Below are positions 33,497 to 40,824 of a stretch of DNA of 45,827 nt, one piece after another; positions within the stretch are counted from its first letter, which is position 1; each line of letters begins with the position of its first letter. The stretch covers positions 1 to 45,827 of the forward strand of contig NZ_BCVQ01000033.1 of assembly GCF_001591825.1 (NCBI RefSeq), in the 5' to 3' direction. The notes under the pieces are model-generated. The model did no database searches. It saw only the letters and a list, made by a program, of their open reading frames with translations, and had not been told where the DNA came from. The position numbers and the translations under genes are program-made. This DNA is from Rossellomorea vietnamensis NBRC 101237 (GTDB lineage: Bacteria > Bacillota > Bacilli > Bacillales > Bacillaceae_B).

Positions 33497-33967
33497 GTGG
33501 CAAAAACACAAAAAACACCCGAACAAAAAAAGTACGAACAGTTAGAAAAACAATATGAAACGAAGCGGCCCCTCCTGAAAAATGTCGTGAAAGCATTCTT
33601 TGTGGGAGGCTTCATCTGTCTGATCGGACAGGCGGTAACGTATATGTACATCTATTATTTCAACTTTACTGAGCAGACTGCAGGGAACCCTACGGTTGCG
33701 ACGATGGTCTTTTTCGCCATGCTTCTGACTGGCTTTGGGGTGTATGACCACATTGGCCAATTTGCAGGGGCAGGAAGTGCCGTCCCTGTCACAGGCTTCG
33801 GAAACGCCGTGATTTCTGCCGCCATTGAGCATAGAACAGAAGGACTCGTCCTCGGTGTTGGAGGGAATATCTTTAAACTGGCAGGCTCAGTCATCGTATT
33901 CGGGGTATTCTCAGCCTTTGTCGTGGCATTAATCAAGACCATTCTAATTCAGCTGGGGGTGATCTGA
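33497..33967 (+). CDS. spoVAC: Stage V sporulation protein AC
   Basis: A membrane component of the dipicolinic-acid channel of spores, described as mechanosensitive. The 156-residue protein has four helices and the conserved GAGSAVPVTGFGNAVISAAIEH. GTG at 33497 follows AGGAGG. It overlaps spoVAD by one base. In this operon SpoVAA, SpoVAB and SpoVAF are absent, which is normal for the second, spoVA2-type set. A canonical spoVA operon probably exists elsewhere in the genome. Confidence 0.95.
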   Translation: MAKTQKTPEQKKYEQLEKQYETKRPLLKNVVKAFFVGGFICLIGQAVTYMYIYYFNFTEQTAGNPTVATMVFFAMLLTGFGVYDHIGQFAGAGSAVPVTGFGNAVISAAIEHRTEGLVLGVGGNIFKLAGSVIVFGVFSAFVVALIKTILIQLGVI

Positions 33968-34983
33968 TGCTGCAAGGGACACGTTCGTGGGTATTTCCTG
34001 GCAATCCGGCCATCCTTTCAACCGGAGTCGTAGGTGGGCCTTTTGAGAAAAAAGGAAACCTCACAGCCGACTTCGATCAATTTTACGATGATGTATGGAT
34101 GGGGCAGGAAACATACGAGAAAGCCAACCGGACACTTATTGAAGATGCCGTTCAAATTGCGCTCGAAAAACAATCTCTGCAAAAAAGCGATATCCAATTT
34201 TTTTTGACTGGTGATCTGATCAATCAAATCACCCCTTCAAGTTTTGCAGCAAGAACCAGTGGAATTCCTTATTTCGGTTTGTTCGGGGCGTGCTCGACAT
34301 CTATGGAAGGCCTCGCACTTTCAGCGTTTTTAGTGAATTATCATGGAGCCCGTCATGTAGTTACGGGAGCTTCCAGCCACAACTCTGCTACCGAGAAACA
34401 ATTCCGCTACCCCACTGAATATGGTGGGCAGAAACCCCCTACAGCCCAATGGACGGTAACGGGTGCCGGCTATGCTGTAGTTGGAGATGGTACATCGGCC
34501 ACCATGCCGACTCCGAGAGTCACCTCCGCAACGATCGGGAAGGTTGTGGATATGGGGTTGAAGGATCCATTTAATATGGGTGGGGCCATGGCCCCGGCAG
34601 CTGTTGATACGATTGTTGGTCATTTTCAGGATCTGGGAAGGGACCCTTCCTACTATGATCTCATTATTACAGGCGATCTTGCCACAATTGGAAGGCAGAC
34701 GGCTGTTGAAATGTTGAAACAAAAAGGCTACGCGATCCCTGATGGGTTATTTCAAGATTGCGGGATGCTGATATATGGTGATAGTCAGCCGGTTCAATCA
34801 GGAGCAAGTGGGCCTGGATGTTCAGCCACCGTACTTTACGGCCATTTATTGAATGAGATGAAAAAAGGAACCTACAAACGCATTTTAGTCATCGCGACAG
34901 GAGCATTGTTGTCACCCCTGACATTTCAACAAGGAGAGTCTATTCCTTGTATCGCCCATGCGGTGTCGATTGAATTTATGTAG
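33967..34983 (+). CDS. spoVAD: Stage V sporulation protein AD
   Basis: A soluble dipicolinate-binding component with a thiolase-like fold. The 338-residue protein shows TGDLINQITPSSFAAR, FGACSTSMEGLALSAF and SHNSATEKQFRYPTEYGGQK, all conserved in SpoVAD. The start ATG overlaps the spoVAC stop by one base (TGATG). Length is normal. Confidence 0.96.
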   Translation: MLQGTRSWVFPGNPAILSTGVVGGPFEKKGNLTADFDQFYDDVWMGQETYEKANRTLIEDAVQIALEKQSLQKSDIQFFLTGDLINQITPSSFAARTSGIPYFGLFGACSTSMEGLALSAFLVNYHGARHVVTGASSHNSATEKQFRYPTEYGGQKPPTAQWTVTGAGYAVVGDGTSATMPTPRVTSATIGKVVDMGLKDPFNMGGAMAPAAVDTIVGHFQDLGRDPSYYDLIITGDLATIGRQTAVEMLKQKGYAIPDGLFQDCGMLIYGDSQPVQSGASGPGCSATVLYGHLLNEMKKGTYKRILVIATGALLSPLTFQQGESIPCIAHAVSIEFM

Positions 34984-35003
34984 ATCTGAAAGGAGGAAAC
35001 CAA

Positions 35004-35360
35004 GTGTTAGCGATGTTTTTTTGGGCCTTTACAATAGGTGGAATCATCTGTGTGATCGGTCAATTATTGTTTGATGTGGCGAAACTGACCCCGGCGCACA
35101 CATTAAGTCTGCTGGTAGTCTCGGGAGCCATCCTTTCAGGCTTCGGATTATACGAGCCCCTTATCGATTTTGCCGGGGCGGGAGCGACCATTCCCATCAC
35201 GAGCTTTGGGAACGCACTCGTCAATGGGGCGATGCAGGAAGCGGGTGAACACGGATTGGTGGGAGTCCTTACCGGTATGTTTGAAGTCACGAGTTCCGGG
35301 ATCTCATCCGCCATTATCTTCGGCTTTATTGGTGCGCTCCTGTTCAAACCAAAGGGATGA
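35004..35360 (+). CDS. spoVAEb: Stage V sporulation protein AE (SpoVAEb type)
   Basis: The 118-residue membrane protein is related to SpoVAC, with GGIICVIGQLLFDVAKLTPAHTL, then GAGATIPITSFGNALVNGAM. Four helices are expected. The GTG start at 35004 follows AAAGGAGG. It is 20 bases after spoVAD and 15 before the DUF421 gene. SpoVAEa, present in the canonical operon, is missing, as in spoVA2 operons. Confidence 0.93.
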   Translation: MLAMFFWAFTIGGIICVIGQLLFDVAKLTPAHTLSLLVVSGAILSGFGLYEPLIDFAGAGATIPITSFGNALVNGAMQEAGEHGLVGVLTGMFEVTSSGISSAIIFGFIGALLFKPKG

Positions 35361-35375
35361 TAGAGGTGAACAAAG

Positions 35376-36068
35376 ATGCCTGAATACTTGCAGGTGGCAC
35401 TAAGAAGTATATTTATCCTGCTTTCCCTTTTTGCGATCACCAAATTATTGGGGAAGAAACAGTTGTCGAAATTATCGTTCTTTGAATACATCACAGGGAT
35501 TACAGTTGGGAGCATTGCCGGGACTCTTTCAATGGATTTGAACCTGCCCTTGAGTGAAGGGCTGATGAGTATCTTATTATGGTTTGCATTTCCCCTCCTG
35601 TTTTCTTTCCTGTCCTTGAAGAGCATTCGCTTCAGGAGGTTTGCTGAAGGCAAGCCAACGGTATTCATAAAGGATGGAAACATCGATGAAAAAGCTTTGA
35701 AGAAGGAGAAGTATTCCGTTGATGAAATGCTTGAACAACTACGGAAAAAGGATGTGTTCCGCGTTGCCGATGTGGAATTTGCATCCCTTGACACGAACGG
35801 TGATTTAAGTGTTTTGTTGAAGAAAGAAAAACAACCCCTTGTAAGAGAAGATGTATTTGATATATCACAAAAATCCACCCCGCCTCAAGCCGTGATCACA
35901 GATGGGAAAATCGATCAAAAAGCCCTGGCTGAAGTAGGTTTTCCCTTGCCATGGTTGGTTCGGGAGCTGTCTAAACGGAAACTGACAGTGGACTCCGTCT
36001 TTCTCGCACAATTGGATTCTGAAGGCAACCTGACCTTCGACCTGTACGATTGGACAAACACACAATAA
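35376..36068 (+). CDS. DUF421 (YetF-type) membrane protein of the spoVA2-type operon
   Basis: The 230-residue protein has three N-terminal helices (about residues 5-22, 30-50 and 58-78) and two cytoplasmic YetF-type domains: KDVFRVADVEFASLDTNGDL around residue 125-145 and VDSVFLAQLDSEGNLTFDL near the C-terminus. It is the last gene of the operon, whose layout matches spoVA2 (YhcN, AC, AD, AEb, DUF421). Here no separate DUF1657 gene is found. In mobile spoVA2 elements this gene contributes to spore heat resistance and to germination behaviour; not shown here. Confidence 0.88.
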   Translation: MPEYLQVALRSIFILLSLFAITKLLGKKQLSKLSFFEYITGITVGSIAGTLSMDLNLPLSEGLMSILLWFAFPLLFSFLSLKSIRFRRFAEGKPTVFIKDGNIDEKALKKEKYSVDEMLEQLRKKDVFRVADVEFASLDTNGDLSVLLKKEKQPLVREDVFDISQKSTPPQAVITDGKIDQKALAEVGFPLPWLVRELSKRKLTVDSVFLAQLDSEGNLTFDLYDWTNTQ

Positions 36069-36085
36069 AATATCCAAAAGCCCAT

Positions 36086-36113
36086 ACGTTCTCCTCTCTT
36101 TGTACATATGTTA
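36086..36113 (+). promoter_or_regulatory. Sigma-K promoter of yjcZ
   Basis: AC (36086-36087), 17 bases, then CATATGTTA (36105-36113), an exact match to CATAnnnTA. Confidence 0.6.
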
Positions 36114-36147
36114 TAAGAGACTAGAGGTAAAAGAGAGGTGATATTGT

Positions 36148-36279
36148 ATGTATGGATATGGATACGGTGGCTGTGGATATGGTGCCGGCTGTGGATATGG
36201 CGGCGGTTATGGCTCAACGTTTGTATTGATCGTTGTGCTTTTCATTCTCTTGATTATCGTTGGAGCAAGTTTCTGTTAG
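36148..36279 (+). CDS. yjcZ: YjcZ family sporulation protein
   Basis: The 43-residue protein has a Gly-Tyr-Cys-rich N-terminal half ([20 protein letters not shown]) and a hydrophobic C-terminal helix ([19 protein letters not shown]). This is the YjcZ/YtfJ-like small sporulation membrane protein pattern. The ATG at 36148 follows AAGAGAGGTG. The sigma-K promoter supports late mother-cell synthesis. Location before spoVIF matches B. subtilis. Confidence 0.88.
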   Translation: MYGYGYGGCGYGAGCGYGGGYGSTFVLIVVLFILLIIVGASFC

Positions 36280-36289
36280 AAAGGGGTAC

Positions 36290-36331
36290 AAAAGGCAGAA
36301 TCCTCATTGGAGAGATTTTGTCTTTTTGTTT
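36290..36331 (+). terminator. yjcZ terminator
   Basis: AAAAGGCAGAATC (36290-36302) pairs with GATTTTGTCTTTT (36314-36326) with two G-U pairs and runs into T. Confidence 0.7.
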
Positions 36332-36381
36332 TATTGAACAGAAAGGGATACATCAATTCAAATTATTTATATATTCAATTC

Positions 36382-36408
36382 ACGCTCCTGGGTTTTTTAC
36401 ATATGATG
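36382..36408 (+). promoter_or_regulatory. Sigma-K promoter of spoVIF
   Basis: AC (36382-36383), 16 bases, then CATATGATG (36400-36408), matching CATAnnnTA except for the last base. spoVIF is sigma-K dependent in B. subtilis. Confidence 0.55.
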
Positions 36409-36436
36409 CTTATAGTTAAAAGGAGGCGTGATGGAA

Positions 36437-36697
36437 ATGAATAATAACTTTTTTAAGAATTTAGAGAAGAAGACAGGCGTTAACATGAACGAAGTGTTAG
36501 AGCTTGCGAACTCTTTACAAAATGCAAACTTTAAAGATGAAGCAACGGTTAGAAGCGTCATCAAACGTGTATCTAAAATCGCCAATAAACCTGTAAATAA
36601 GGAAATGGAAGATAAAATTGTCCAATCGATCGTGAACGATGGGAAGCAATTGGACTTCGGAACCATCTCCAACATGTTAAACAAGGGGAAAAAATAA
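36437..36697 (+). CDS. spoVIF: Stage VI sporulation protein F
   Basis: A small mother-cell protein needed for GerE-dependent coat assembly. The 86-residue product starts MNNNFFKNLEKKTGVNMNEV and keeps the family block SLQNANFKDEATVRSVIKRV and LDFGTISNML. ATG at 36437 has AGGAGG ten bases upstream; ATG at 36431 is closer to it but gives two extra residues. Gene order yjcZ-spoVIF is conserved. Confidence 0.93.
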   Translation: MNNNFFKNLEKKTGVNMNEVLELANSLQNANFKDEATVRSVIKRVSKIANKPVNKEMEDKIVQSIVNDGKQLDFGTISNMLNKGKK

Positions 36698-36728
36698 AAG
36701 AAGACATCAAAATCAAGGAGAATGGACA

Positions 36729-36756
36729 TAAAAAAACGTGAAGCCACGTATTTTAT
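36729..36756 (+). terminator. Weak terminator-like hairpin after spoVIF
   Basis: ACGTG and CACGT around AAGC (about 36734-36747), flanked by a run of A before and TATTTTAT after, form a short hairpin. The 165-base gap to the next gene contains nothing else I can support. Confidence 0.4.
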
Positions 36757-36863
36757 GTTAATTCTTCTTTCTTTTTTAAGAAGTTTTAAAGAGACGATAA
36801 GTAAGCGTGAGTACGTTTTTAACAATCTGAAATTGGGTAATGAAAACCAAGGAGGTTATAAAA

Positions 36864-37136
36864 ATGGGATATATTGCGCCGATTCCTCACTATCAATACA
36901 AACAATATCAGGAAAGAGATATCAAGGTTGATCAACACCACTTCAGCTTTTTCCCCGTACAACCGATTAAACCACTGAAAAATAAATCACAAGCTCACCC
37001 AGAAGGAGCAGGCGACCATGTTCCGCATTCCATTCAAGTAAAGGTTCCATACGAGAAAATGAGTAAATCAGCCATCCCCTCCACTTTATTAGCACAGCTC
37101 ACAGGAAAAGGAAAACACTTTAACGAATATGTGTAG
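36864..37136 (+). CDS. 90-residue protein of unknown function
   Basis: ATG at 36864 follows a near-ideal AAGGAGGT at seven bases. The product starts MGYIAPIPHYQYKQYQERD, then DQHHFSFFPVQPIKPLK, and is rich in His, Tyr, Gln and Pro with no cysteine and no membrane helix. The C-terminal half has KVPYEKMSKSAIPSTLLAQL, which may form a helix. I do not recognise the family. It lies just after spoVIF and 26 bases before a metallo-hydrolase gene, so it could be sporulation-related or co-transcribed with that enzyme. Confidence 0.75.
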   Translation: MGYIAPIPHYQYKQYQERDIKVDQHHFSFFPVQPIKPLKNKSQAHPEGAGDHVPHSIQVKVPYEKMSKSAIPSTLLAQLTGKGKHFNEYV

Positions 37137-37162
37137 TGAACCGATTCTATGGGGGTATTGAA

Positions 37163-38059
37163 TTGAAACTACAGAAATTCACAGAACATTGCTTTGCATT
37201 TACAGGTGCGGTTACGATTGGTTATTGTGTAAAAGATGGGAAGGGGCTATTAATCGATAGCGGATTGGATGATTCGGCAGTGAAGAAGGTAAAGAGGATA
37301 TTGGACGGGGAGGGACTTCCCCTCGATTATTGCGTGATCACCCATGCCCACGCCGATCATTTTGGCGGTGCCCGCTATCTTAAGAGTAAGTATGCTATTC
37401 CATTGTTTGCCCTGAAATTTGAAAAAGCGATCATTGAGAATTCCATTTTAGAACCCATCTATTTGTTCAATGGGGCTGTTCCTATAAATGAATTAAGGAA
37501 TAAATTTCTTGAGGGACAGGCAGTCGAGGTGGATGGAGAACTATTAATTGGAGAAAACATCATTGGTCCGTTTACCTTCGACGTCATTGATTTACCAGGG
37601 CATTCGCATAGTCAGGCAGGTCTTCTGGTTGATGGTATTTTATATGCAGCGGACAGTTATTTTGGAAGTGAGACGTTAAAAAAGCATGTGATCCCCTTTA
37701 TTGTGGATGCAGACCTTACACTGGAATCGTTAGAAAAACTCCTTCACATAGCCTGTAAAGGAGCGATACCGGGTCATGGCCGATTCGAAGAAGATATTAC
37801 TCAAACAGTAAAGGAAAATATCGAACTTCATGAAGAACGAATGGACTCCCTTTTAAATGTGGTAAATACAAGCCCTAACGGAAAAACAATCGATCAGATC
37901 ATGAGGGAATACTTGGACCTACATACCATCACCGTCTCGAATGTGGGACAGTGGCTGCTATTCAGGACATCGGTCACAGCCTATCTCACAAGTCTTGAAC
38001 GGAAGAAACTTCTGTCCTTTTTGATTCAAAACAATGAGCTAATCATTAAACCCCGTTAA
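37163..38059 (+). CDS. Metallo-beta-lactamase-fold hydrolase
   Basis: A soluble 298-residue MBL-fold protein with HAHADH at residues 61-66 and, further on, LPGHSHSQAG and GHGRF, the expected metal ligands for a binuclear zinc site. A C-terminal helical extension with HTITVSNVGQWLLFRTSVTA is seen. Substrate unknown. TTG at 37163 is chosen because GGGGGT lies six bases upstream; the longer GTG frame from 37136 lacks a site. The stop overlaps the stop of the convergent DUF421 gene. Confidence 0.8.
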   Translation: MKLQKFTEHCFAFTGAVTIGYCVKDGKGLLIDSGLDDSAVKKVKRILDGEGLPLDYCVITHAHADHFGGARYLKSKYAIPLFALKFEKAIIENSILEPIYLFNGAVPINELRNKFLEGQAVEVDGELLIGENIIGPFTFDVIDLPGHSHSQAGLLVDGILYAADSYFGSETLKKHVIPFIVDADLTLESLEKLLHIACKGAIPGHGRFEEDITQTVKENIELHEERMDSLLNVVNTSPNGKTIDQIMREYLDLHTITVSNVGQWLLFRTSVTAYLTSLERKKLLSFLIQNNELIIKPR

Positions 38060-38730
38060 TATCCTTGTACCAACAAGGTTTTTCCATCTTCCCATTCTGC
38101 GTAAAGCACGTCTTTGGAGGAGTGGAAGCCTTGTTTTTTTATTTCACTCAATAACCAAGTATCTTCTTGTCCTGCAAGGGTCAAGTTATCATAGACAATT
38201 TCACCATCTACAATAAAGGCAAGTGGGAGGGTGGCTGCCTTGATGGGGAGTTGAAGATCCTGTCGCTGTACCATATCATATAGCGGCTTTCGGATGACGC
38301 TCAACGTCCCGTCTGATTCAAGAAGGGCATATTCACATTCTCTTACAGAAAACACATCTTTTGCCCGGAGTAAATGCTGAAGCTGATTCAAATCCAGGTG
38401 ATTCTTTTTGAGTTCATCATAATTAATTTGACCTTTATTGATGATTAACGAAGGCGTCCCCTCAAGCATATGCCGGAAACGCCTTGATTTTTGAGTGAAG
38501 TATTCAGTAATGAAGATCAGGCTTCCCCAAATCGAAATGGCAGCGAGAATTTGGAAGACGGTCGTTTTCCCGTCATAAAGGGAGTTTCCGACGAGCTCAC
38601 CAAGAATTAAAGCGGAAATGAAATCAAAGGCTGATATTTGCGTGATTTGTGTTTTTCCTAAGACTTTAGTCAGAATGAGTAGAGCAAAATATCCGACGAT
38701 CAATTCAATGGCAATGGACTTGATTTCCAT
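38056..38730 (-). CDS. DUF421 (YetF-type) membrane protein, second copy
   Basis: The 224-residue protein has three N-terminal helices and the YetF soluble domain with AKDVFSVRECEYALLESDGT and a C-terminal VLYAEWEDGKTLLVQGY. It is a paralogue of the DUF421 gene at 35376, with a different N-terminal half. ATG at 38730 follows AAAGGGGG. Its TAA overlaps the TAA of the convergent MBL gene in the four bases TTAA (38056-38059). Function is unknown. Confidence 0.85.
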   Translation of the reverse strand: MEIKSIAIELIVGYFALLILTKVLGKTQITQISAFDFISALILGELVGNSLYDGKTTVFQILAAISIWGSLIFITEYFTQKSRRFRHMLEGTPSLIINKGQINYDELKKNHLDLNQLQHLLRAKDVFSVRECEYALLESDGTLSVIRKPLYDMVQRQDLQLPIKAATLPLAFIVDGEIVYDNLTLAGQEDTWLLSEIKKQGFHSSKDVLYAEWEDGKTLLVQGY

Positions 38731-38806
38731 AATGATCCCCCTTTCCATACCTTTCCCCATTATCGCCGGGAAGGGTGGTGAATATACGAAGGGACAAACA
38801 AAAAAG

Positions 38807-38842
38807 AACAGAGAATCCAGACCTGAAACTGGACTCTCTGTT
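38807..38842 (-). terminator. yjcG-yjcF terminator
   Basis: AACAGAGAATCCAG (38807-38820) pairs with CTGGACTCTCTGTT (38829-38842) with one G-U pair. On the minus strand six T follow after a C. Confidence 0.85.
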
Positions 38843-38846
38843 CTAT

Positions 38847-39269
38847 TCAAATGGTTTTTTTCATTGTTTTATGAGGAATGCCGGCATCGAGGAATTCCTC
38901 GGACGTAACCTGATATCCTAATCCTTCGTAAAAAGGGATGGCATATGTTTGGGCATTTAATTTCAATTGTGATAATGGCTGCCTCTTCGCATACTCTTCA
39001 ATGCCGAGCATCAATGTACGCCCGGCCCCTTTTCCCCTGATGGATTTAAGAACGCAGATCCTTTCCACTTTCCCAACTCCGTCAAGAATGCGAAACCGTC
39101 CGGCCCCGACCGCCTTGTTCTGGTCATAGAGAACGAAATGCGTGGAGTCGTTTTCATACTCATCGATCTCTTCTTCCAAGGGAACCTGCTGTTCCTCTAC
39201 AAAGACCGTCTTTCGAATATGGAATACCTCTTGAATCTGATCCTCTGTCTTGGCAACTTCGACGTTCAC
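38847..39269 (-). CDS. yjcF: YjcF, GNAT family acetyltransferase
   Basis: The 140-residue protein has the GNAT acetyl-CoA motif as RGKGAGR (around residue 78-84) and the family core FHIRKTVFVEEQQVP and VGAGRFRIL. Target unknown. The GTG start at 39269 lies three bases after the yjcG stop, with GGGAAGGAAC upstream, inside the yjcG coding end. yjcG and yjcF are therefore co-transcribed, as in B. subtilis. Confidence 0.9.
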   Translation of the reverse strand: MNVEVAKTEDQIQEVFHIRKTVFVEEQQVPLEEEIDEYENDSTHFVLYDQNKAVGAGRFRILDGVGKVERICVLKSIRGKGAGRTLMLGIEEYAKRQPLSQLKLNAQTYAIPFYEGLGYQVTSEEFLDAGIPHKTMKKTI

Positions 39270-39272
39270 CGT

Positions 39273-39791
39273 TTACTGTTCCTTCCCTAATCGGAAAGTT
39301 TCGTACACGGTCCAGGAGCCGTTCTCTAACTGATAAAGCAAGTGGAAGCGGTCGATTATCTCCTCATGGTCGATGCCCAGCATGCTCAATGATCCGAAAA
39401 TATCCGAATGTTCATCATTCGAAAGCTTTTGGGCAATCGTGATGTGAGGAACGAATGCGAATTCCGGCTCGTCACCCATGAAGTTTTGATTATGCATGTC
39501 ATCGTGCAACCCTTGAAGTTCAGGCTTTGACTCGACCTTGAAATAAATCACATTGTTTACAGGTTGGAAGGAACTTACTTTGTACACCTTTAAATTAAAT
39601 GGATCGTATTTCTTTGAAATCACGGAAAGCTTTCCTGCGATATCTTTAATTTGATCGTCATCTGCACTAAAGACATTTTTCAATGTCAAATGTGGCGGAA
39701 CCAATGCGTAATGAGGATCATAGCGTTTCCTATAAGAGTTCGCGATATCTTGTAGCTTTTTCGATGGGAAAATGACTATACCATAATTCAT
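39273..39791 (-). CDS. yjcG: YjcG, 2H phosphoesterase / RNA ligase-like protein
   Basis: The 172-residue protein belongs to the 2H phosphoesterase superfamily with two HxTx motifs, HLTLKN at residue 34 and HITIAQ at residue 116. It resembles 2'-5' RNA ligases, but the natural reaction is unknown. ATG at 39791 follows GGAGG at ten bases. The gene is first of the yjcG-yjcF pair. Confidence 0.92.
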   Translation of the reverse strand: MNYGIVIFPSKKLQDIANSYRKRYDPHYALVPPHLTLKNVFSADDDQIKDIAGKLSVISKKYDPFNLKVYKVSSFQPVNNVIYFKVESKPELQGLHDDMHNQNFMGDEPEFAFVPHITIAQKLSNDEHSDIFGSLSMLGIDHEEIIDRFHLLYQLENGSWTVYETFRLGKEQ

Positions 39792-39906
39792 TTTCTTCAA
39801 TCCTCCTCTATTTAACTATCATTGTCATATGTATAGTATAGCAAATTTTTCAAAAATTTAATATAGGGCGAACGAAAGAGCAATGGGATGATTACTGAAG
39901 CTTACG

Positions 39907-39952
39907 GCTGATCTAAAGAGACAAGGGGGAGCCCCTTGCCTTTTAGGTCAGC
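39907..39952 (-). terminator. Long imperfect hairpin at the end of yjcH
   Basis: GCTGA (39907-39911) pairs with TCAGC (39948-39952), and ACAAGGGG with CCCCTTG in the middle, giving a 46-base stem-loop that includes the yjcH stop codon. No T-run follows on the minus strand. Confidence 0.55.
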
Positions 39953-40674
39953 TAAAACATTAACTTCAATGCACGTTTTAAATCAGGCTGCCAATGCTTC
40001 CAGGTGTGGTCCCCGTCAAATTCATCGTAAAAGGAACTGAATCCTTTTTGATCGAATGTTTCATGAAGCTGTCGGTTGGGTTTCAAGAAGTCTTTTACTT
40101 TGCCATCTGTCGTCTTCACTTCGGTTTCCTGCATCCCTATTATATGGTAGATGCTTAATAGATGAGGCTGTGTGAATTCTTCCACGGCATCAAGGACTTT
40201 TTCGTTGACGAAAGGAGATTGAAGGAGAACCTTGCCGAATGTGTTCGGGTATTTCAAAGCAGTCATCAAAGAGACGGTTGCCCCCAATGAATCTCCGATA
40301 AGAGCACGTCCCATCCCCATATGATAAGTCGGGTAATGTTCATCTAAATAGGGGACCAGTTCATGTGCCAGAAAACGGATATACGCATCGTTTTCCTCAC
40401 CGTGGGGATGATACTTCCGCCTGCGATCCTCTACATCTTTATATGGAACCCCCACTATGATCATATTTTCGATTTCCCTGTTTGAAAGCAATTCATCCGC
40501 GAGTCGCGGGATCCTCCCGAGCTGGAAGTAATCTTTGCCATCCTGTGCAATGAGCAGGGTGTATTTATAAAGGGGAGAGTAGGTTGCCGGTAAATAAACC
40601 AGCATCTTCATCTCTTCGTTTAATTCTTTACTAAAGAGGTTTAATTCGGTTACATTTCCTCTTACAGTTGTCAT
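39952..40674 (-). CDS. yjcH: YjcH, putative esterase
   Basis: The 240-residue alpha/beta hydrolase has the nucleophile elbow GDSLG with Ser129, an Asp in FDEFDGDHTW, and the His in DHTWKHW, consistent with the Ser-Asp-His triad of the Fes/ esterase D-like family. Substrate unknown. The ATG at 40674 follows TAGGAGG. A cre-like site lies 23 bases upstream. Gene order yjcF-yjcG-yjcH matches B. subtilis. Confidence 0.88.
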   Translation of the reverse strand: MTTVRGNVTELNLFSKELNEEMKMLVYLPATYSPLYKYTLLIAQDGKDYFQLGRIPRLADELLSNREIENMIIVGVPYKDVEDRRRKYHPHGEENDAYIRFLAHELVPYLDEHYPTYHMGMGRALIGDSLGATVSLMTALKYPNTFGKVLLQSPFVNEKVLDAVEEFTQPHLLSIYHIIGMQETEVKTTDGKVKDFLKPNRQLHETFDQKGFSSFYDEFDGDHTWKHWQPDLKRALKLMF

Positions 40675-40696
40675 GACGATAGCCTCCTAGAATCAT

Positions 40697-40710
40697 TGTT
40701 AACGGTTACA
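40697..40710 (-). promoter_or_regulatory. cre-like catabolite repression site upstream of yjcH
   Basis: On the minus strand, TGTAACCGTTAACA matches the cre consensus TGWNANCGNTNWCA at every defined position. It lies between a -10-like TACAAT (complement of about 40720-40725) and the yjcH start, a position where CcpA would block transcription. Confidence 0.6.
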
Positions 40711-40824
40711 GAAAGATTGTACCATAATCTCTTTCAGAATTCCCAAAAGCGGATCGCAATACGAAAATTCAAAAGAGTGTTATAATTTTCATACAATCAG
40801 GACTGTTTAGAAAGGGGAATAACC

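Noticed and set aside
36722..36931. 69-codon forward frame overlapping the 90-residue gene
   Set aside because: Its only ribosome-like site is one base from the start, it overlaps the better-supported frame at 36864 and contains a hairpin at its beginning.
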